DNA from: a virus
DNA length: 37,697 nt
Strand: one strand, 5' to 3'
IMG/VR virus record: IMGVR_UViG_3300042691_001458
Span: 1 to 37,697 of that record
The notes under the pieces are model-generated. The model had not been told where the DNA came from, made no database searches, and saw only the letters and a list, made by a program, of their open reading frames with translations. This document shows positions 36,053 to 37,697 of this stretch, piece after piece (within the stretch, counting starts at the first letter, position 1; every line of letters starts with the position of its first letter). A program made the translations under genes and the position numbers.

Positions 36053-37602
36053 ACCATTGTCCCTTCTCTGATGAGATCGAGGAGCAGACCCTGTACCTTC
36101 TGCTTGTTCCTCAATCGTTCGTACATTTTATGCTCTAGGTCGGTCGCCTCGATATGAACGACATTCGAGGTCTTGTTCTTACCAATACGTTCAATCCGAC
36201 CACATGCCTGAACGTATATCTCGTTGCTGGTAACGGGGCCGTACCAGATAATGGTGGAGGCTACGGTCAGGGTGAGACCGTGAGCCATGGTGCCGGGGTG
36301 GGCGATCAATACGTGCGGGTCCTTCGCCTCTTGGAAGTTCTTGAAGATGACATCCCGCTTGGAAGCAGACACCTCACCGTTCACCACGCCAACCGTCCAT
36401 CGCTTGGAGAGTTGTTTCTCCAGCATATGCAGGGTGCCGGTCAGTGGTACGAATACGATGACCTTTTCTCCGGCCTCCTCGATGATCTCCTCTACCAGCT
36501 TGACCCGTGGCGAAGCGTCGAGGTGGATGTGCTTGCCATCGTCACCGTAGACAACTCCACAGGCGATCTGGATCAGCTTCTGTACCTTGACCGCTTCGTT
36601 GACGGCACTGATGGTGCCACCGCTTCCGATCTCAGTGACCAGTTCCTTGATCATAATCTTGTAGTGCTTATGCTGCTCTGCCGTCAGCGGCACATGCCGT
36701 GTCTGCGTCATAGTTTCAGGCAGGTCAAAGCACTCCTCGCGGGTGAAGCGCACCGCCGGTTGCAGCACGTTCCGTACGATCTCAGTGGAGTCCGACCGAG
36801 GGATGAACTTCCACTGCCCAAACTTCTGCATCACCGTCTCACGGAACGCGGTGAAGGTCTGGCTCAGTACCGGGCTGTCGATCAGCTTGGCCAGTGCCCA
36901 CGCATCGGTGGGTTCGTTTGGCGTCGGCGTCCCGGTCATCAACCACAGACGTGTGTTCAGGTTGTTGGCCATCCACTTACGGAACTGTTTGAATCGCTGA
37001 GTGCTGGGGTTCCGCAGCACCGCTGCCTCGTCAACGATGACGAGGTCGAACATATCCTTGCATACGTCGGCGATGATGGGGAACCCATCGTGGTTGATGA
37101 TGTAGAAGTCCACCTCCTGCTTGAGCAACCGCAGCCGCCGTTCAGCAGAGCCATGCAGCACAGCGAACTTGCGACCGGGGAAACCCATAAAGATACCATC
37201 ACCCCAGACACGTTCCAGTGTGGACAGCGGGGACAGGATCAGCACCTTCTTGATGGCACCCTTGGTCAGCATATAGTCCGCCGCCCACAGCGCCGACTGC
37301 GTTTTACCCGTGCCGATCTCGTTCAGCACGATGCACTTGGGGTGCAGGGTCAGGAACGCAGCCGTCTGCTTCTGGTGATCGAACGGGATAAACCGACCGG
37401 GCCAGTTATAATAGTGCAGGATGGGGGAGGGGGCTTTAATACCCATGTTGTGCAGGACACGCACCTCATCCAACCGGTGCGGAGCAACGACCAGATCAAT
37501 CCCACGAACTGTGATCGCCTTGGCAGTCGGTATAGACTCAAGTACCCTAGCCGGATTGGCCAGCTTGAGGGCCAGCACCTTGGCTTTCTCGATAACAAGC
37601 AC
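36049..37602 (-). CDS. SNF2-type DNA helicase (superfamily 2)
   Basis: A GGAGG nine bases before GTG 37602 favours this start over TTG 37620 and GTG 37578. The product (~517 residues) has the SF2/SNF2 motif order: I-G-T-G-K-T-Q (motif I, near 37300-37320), a VLILSPLSTLERVW motif Ia, VIVDEAAVLRNPST (motif II, D-E-A-A), LMTGTPTPNEP (motif III), then in the second lobe KVIVFVPLTGTLH, VLIAHPGTMAHGLTLT (motif V) and QACGRIERIGK (motif VI). It is an ATP-driven DNA translocase of the phage replication or recombination block. It overlaps the next gene by ATGA. Similar helicases occur in many phages beside a VRR-NUC nuclease. Confidence 0.82.
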   Translation of the reverse strand: MLVIEKAKVLALKLANPARVLESIPTAKAITVRGIDLVVAPHRLDEVRVLHNMGIKAPSPILHYYNWPGRFIPFDHQKQTAAFLTLHPKCIVLNEIGTGKTQSALWAADYMLTKGAIKKVLILSPLSTLERVWGDGIFMGFPGRKFAVLHGSAERRLRLLKQEVDFYIINHDGFPIIADVCKDMFDLVIVDEAAVLRNPSTQRFKQFRKWMANNLNTRLWLMTGTPTPNEPTDAWALAKLIDSPVLSQTFTAFRETVMQKFGQWKFIPRSDSTEIVRNVLQPAVRFTREECFDLPETMTQTRHVPLTAEQHKHYKIMIKELVTEIGSGGTISAVNEAVKVQKLIQIACGVVYGDDGKHIHLDASPRVKLVEEIIEEAGEKVIVFVPLTGTLHMLEKQLSKRWTVGVVNGEVSASKRDVIFKNFQEAKDPHVLIAHPGTMAHGLTLTVASTIIWYGPVTSNEIYVQACGRIERIGKNKTSNVVHIEATDLEHKMYERLRNKQKVQGLLLDLIREGTMV

Positions 37603-37696
37603 AGATATATCCCTCCACAATACCTATCGTCGCTTCGTCGTACACAAGGAACCACGTACCACCCGCAGCTTGTATGTCTGATGCACACTTTAGCTG
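37547..37696 (-). CDS. C-terminus of an upstream gene, possibly VRR-NUC nuclease (partial)
   Basis: The minus-strand frame from the window edge to TAG at 37549-37547 reads QLKCASDIQAAGGTWFLVYD, then EATIGIVEGYICACYRES to the end. The 'Q-----I-AAGG-W-LV-D--' text resembles the last strand and helix of VRR-NUC endonucleases, which often stand beside SNF2 helicases in phages. Only 49 residues are inside the window, and they overlap the helicase start by 56 bases. The family name is therefore tentative. Confidence 0.4.
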   Translation of the reverse strand, partial: QLKCASDIQAAGGTWFLVYDEATIGIVEGYICACYRESQGAGPQAGQSG

Positions 37697-37697
37697 G

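Overview
This window is a stretch of a tailed double-stranded DNA bacteriophage genome with densely packed, mostly overlapping genes and a GC-rich composition. The combination of an HK97-like capsid gene, short head-tail connector genes, no recognisable tape measure or sheath, a probable tail-nozzle protein and a run of T7-style internal (ejection) proteins points to a short-tailed, podovirus-type particle. A holin / M15 endolysin / Rz-Rz1 spanin cassette implies a Gram-negative host. The exact host cannot be read from the sequence. Terminase, portal and DNA polymerase are not in the window and presumably lie outside it. No tRNA, CRISPR array, integrase, reverse transcriptase or insertion sequence was recognised, and no stretch longer than 300 bases lacks a gene.

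Layout, plus strand (late genes, 1-31336): the end of an upstream gene, major capsid protein, a probable capsid decoration protein between two near-identical UUCG hairpins, a head/tail fibre-like virion protein, three small basic proteins of DUF6321/DUF5872 type, and two connector/adaptor proteins (3418-4826). An adsorption module follows (4839-14821): a beta-helix tailspike, two small virion proteins, a 900-residue fibre with a GPT-type collagen-like shaft and a predicted seven-bladed beta-propeller tip, two small tail-assembly-type proteins, two glycosyltransferases, and a second GPT-collagen fibre with the same N-terminal attachment domain but a different tip. Next come a heme-oxygenase-fold protein (14821-15375) and a lysis module (15356-16740). 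The rest of the strand holds the tail nozzle and ejection proteins (16744-31336): a GNAT-fold protein, a Gly/Ala-rich repeat protein, a lysozyme-like virion protein and a giant 2456-residue polyvalent protein with a metallopeptidase-like motif.

Layout, minus strand (replication genes, 37696 down to 31329): the C-terminus of a possible nuclease, an SNF2-type helicase, a Gp157-like coiled-coil protein, a previously easy-to-miss 40-residue Pro-rich ORF, a probable ssDNA-binding protein with four cysteines, a small HTH protein and a primase-helicase fusion (AEP-like primase plus DUF927-type ATPase). The two gene blocks converge and their last genes overlap tail to tail by 8 bases.

The most unusual part is the adsorption module. 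Two glycosyltransferase genes sit between two fibre genes whose shafts are made of Gly-Pro-Thr repeats, the type of sequence O-glycosylated on Thr in other collagen-like surface proteins. This suggests a phage-encoded fibre glycosylation system. The heme-oxygenase-like gene directly after the second fibre, and the giant ejection protein in which two GTGRFS motifs bracket the peptidase-like motif, are the other points that deserve attention.
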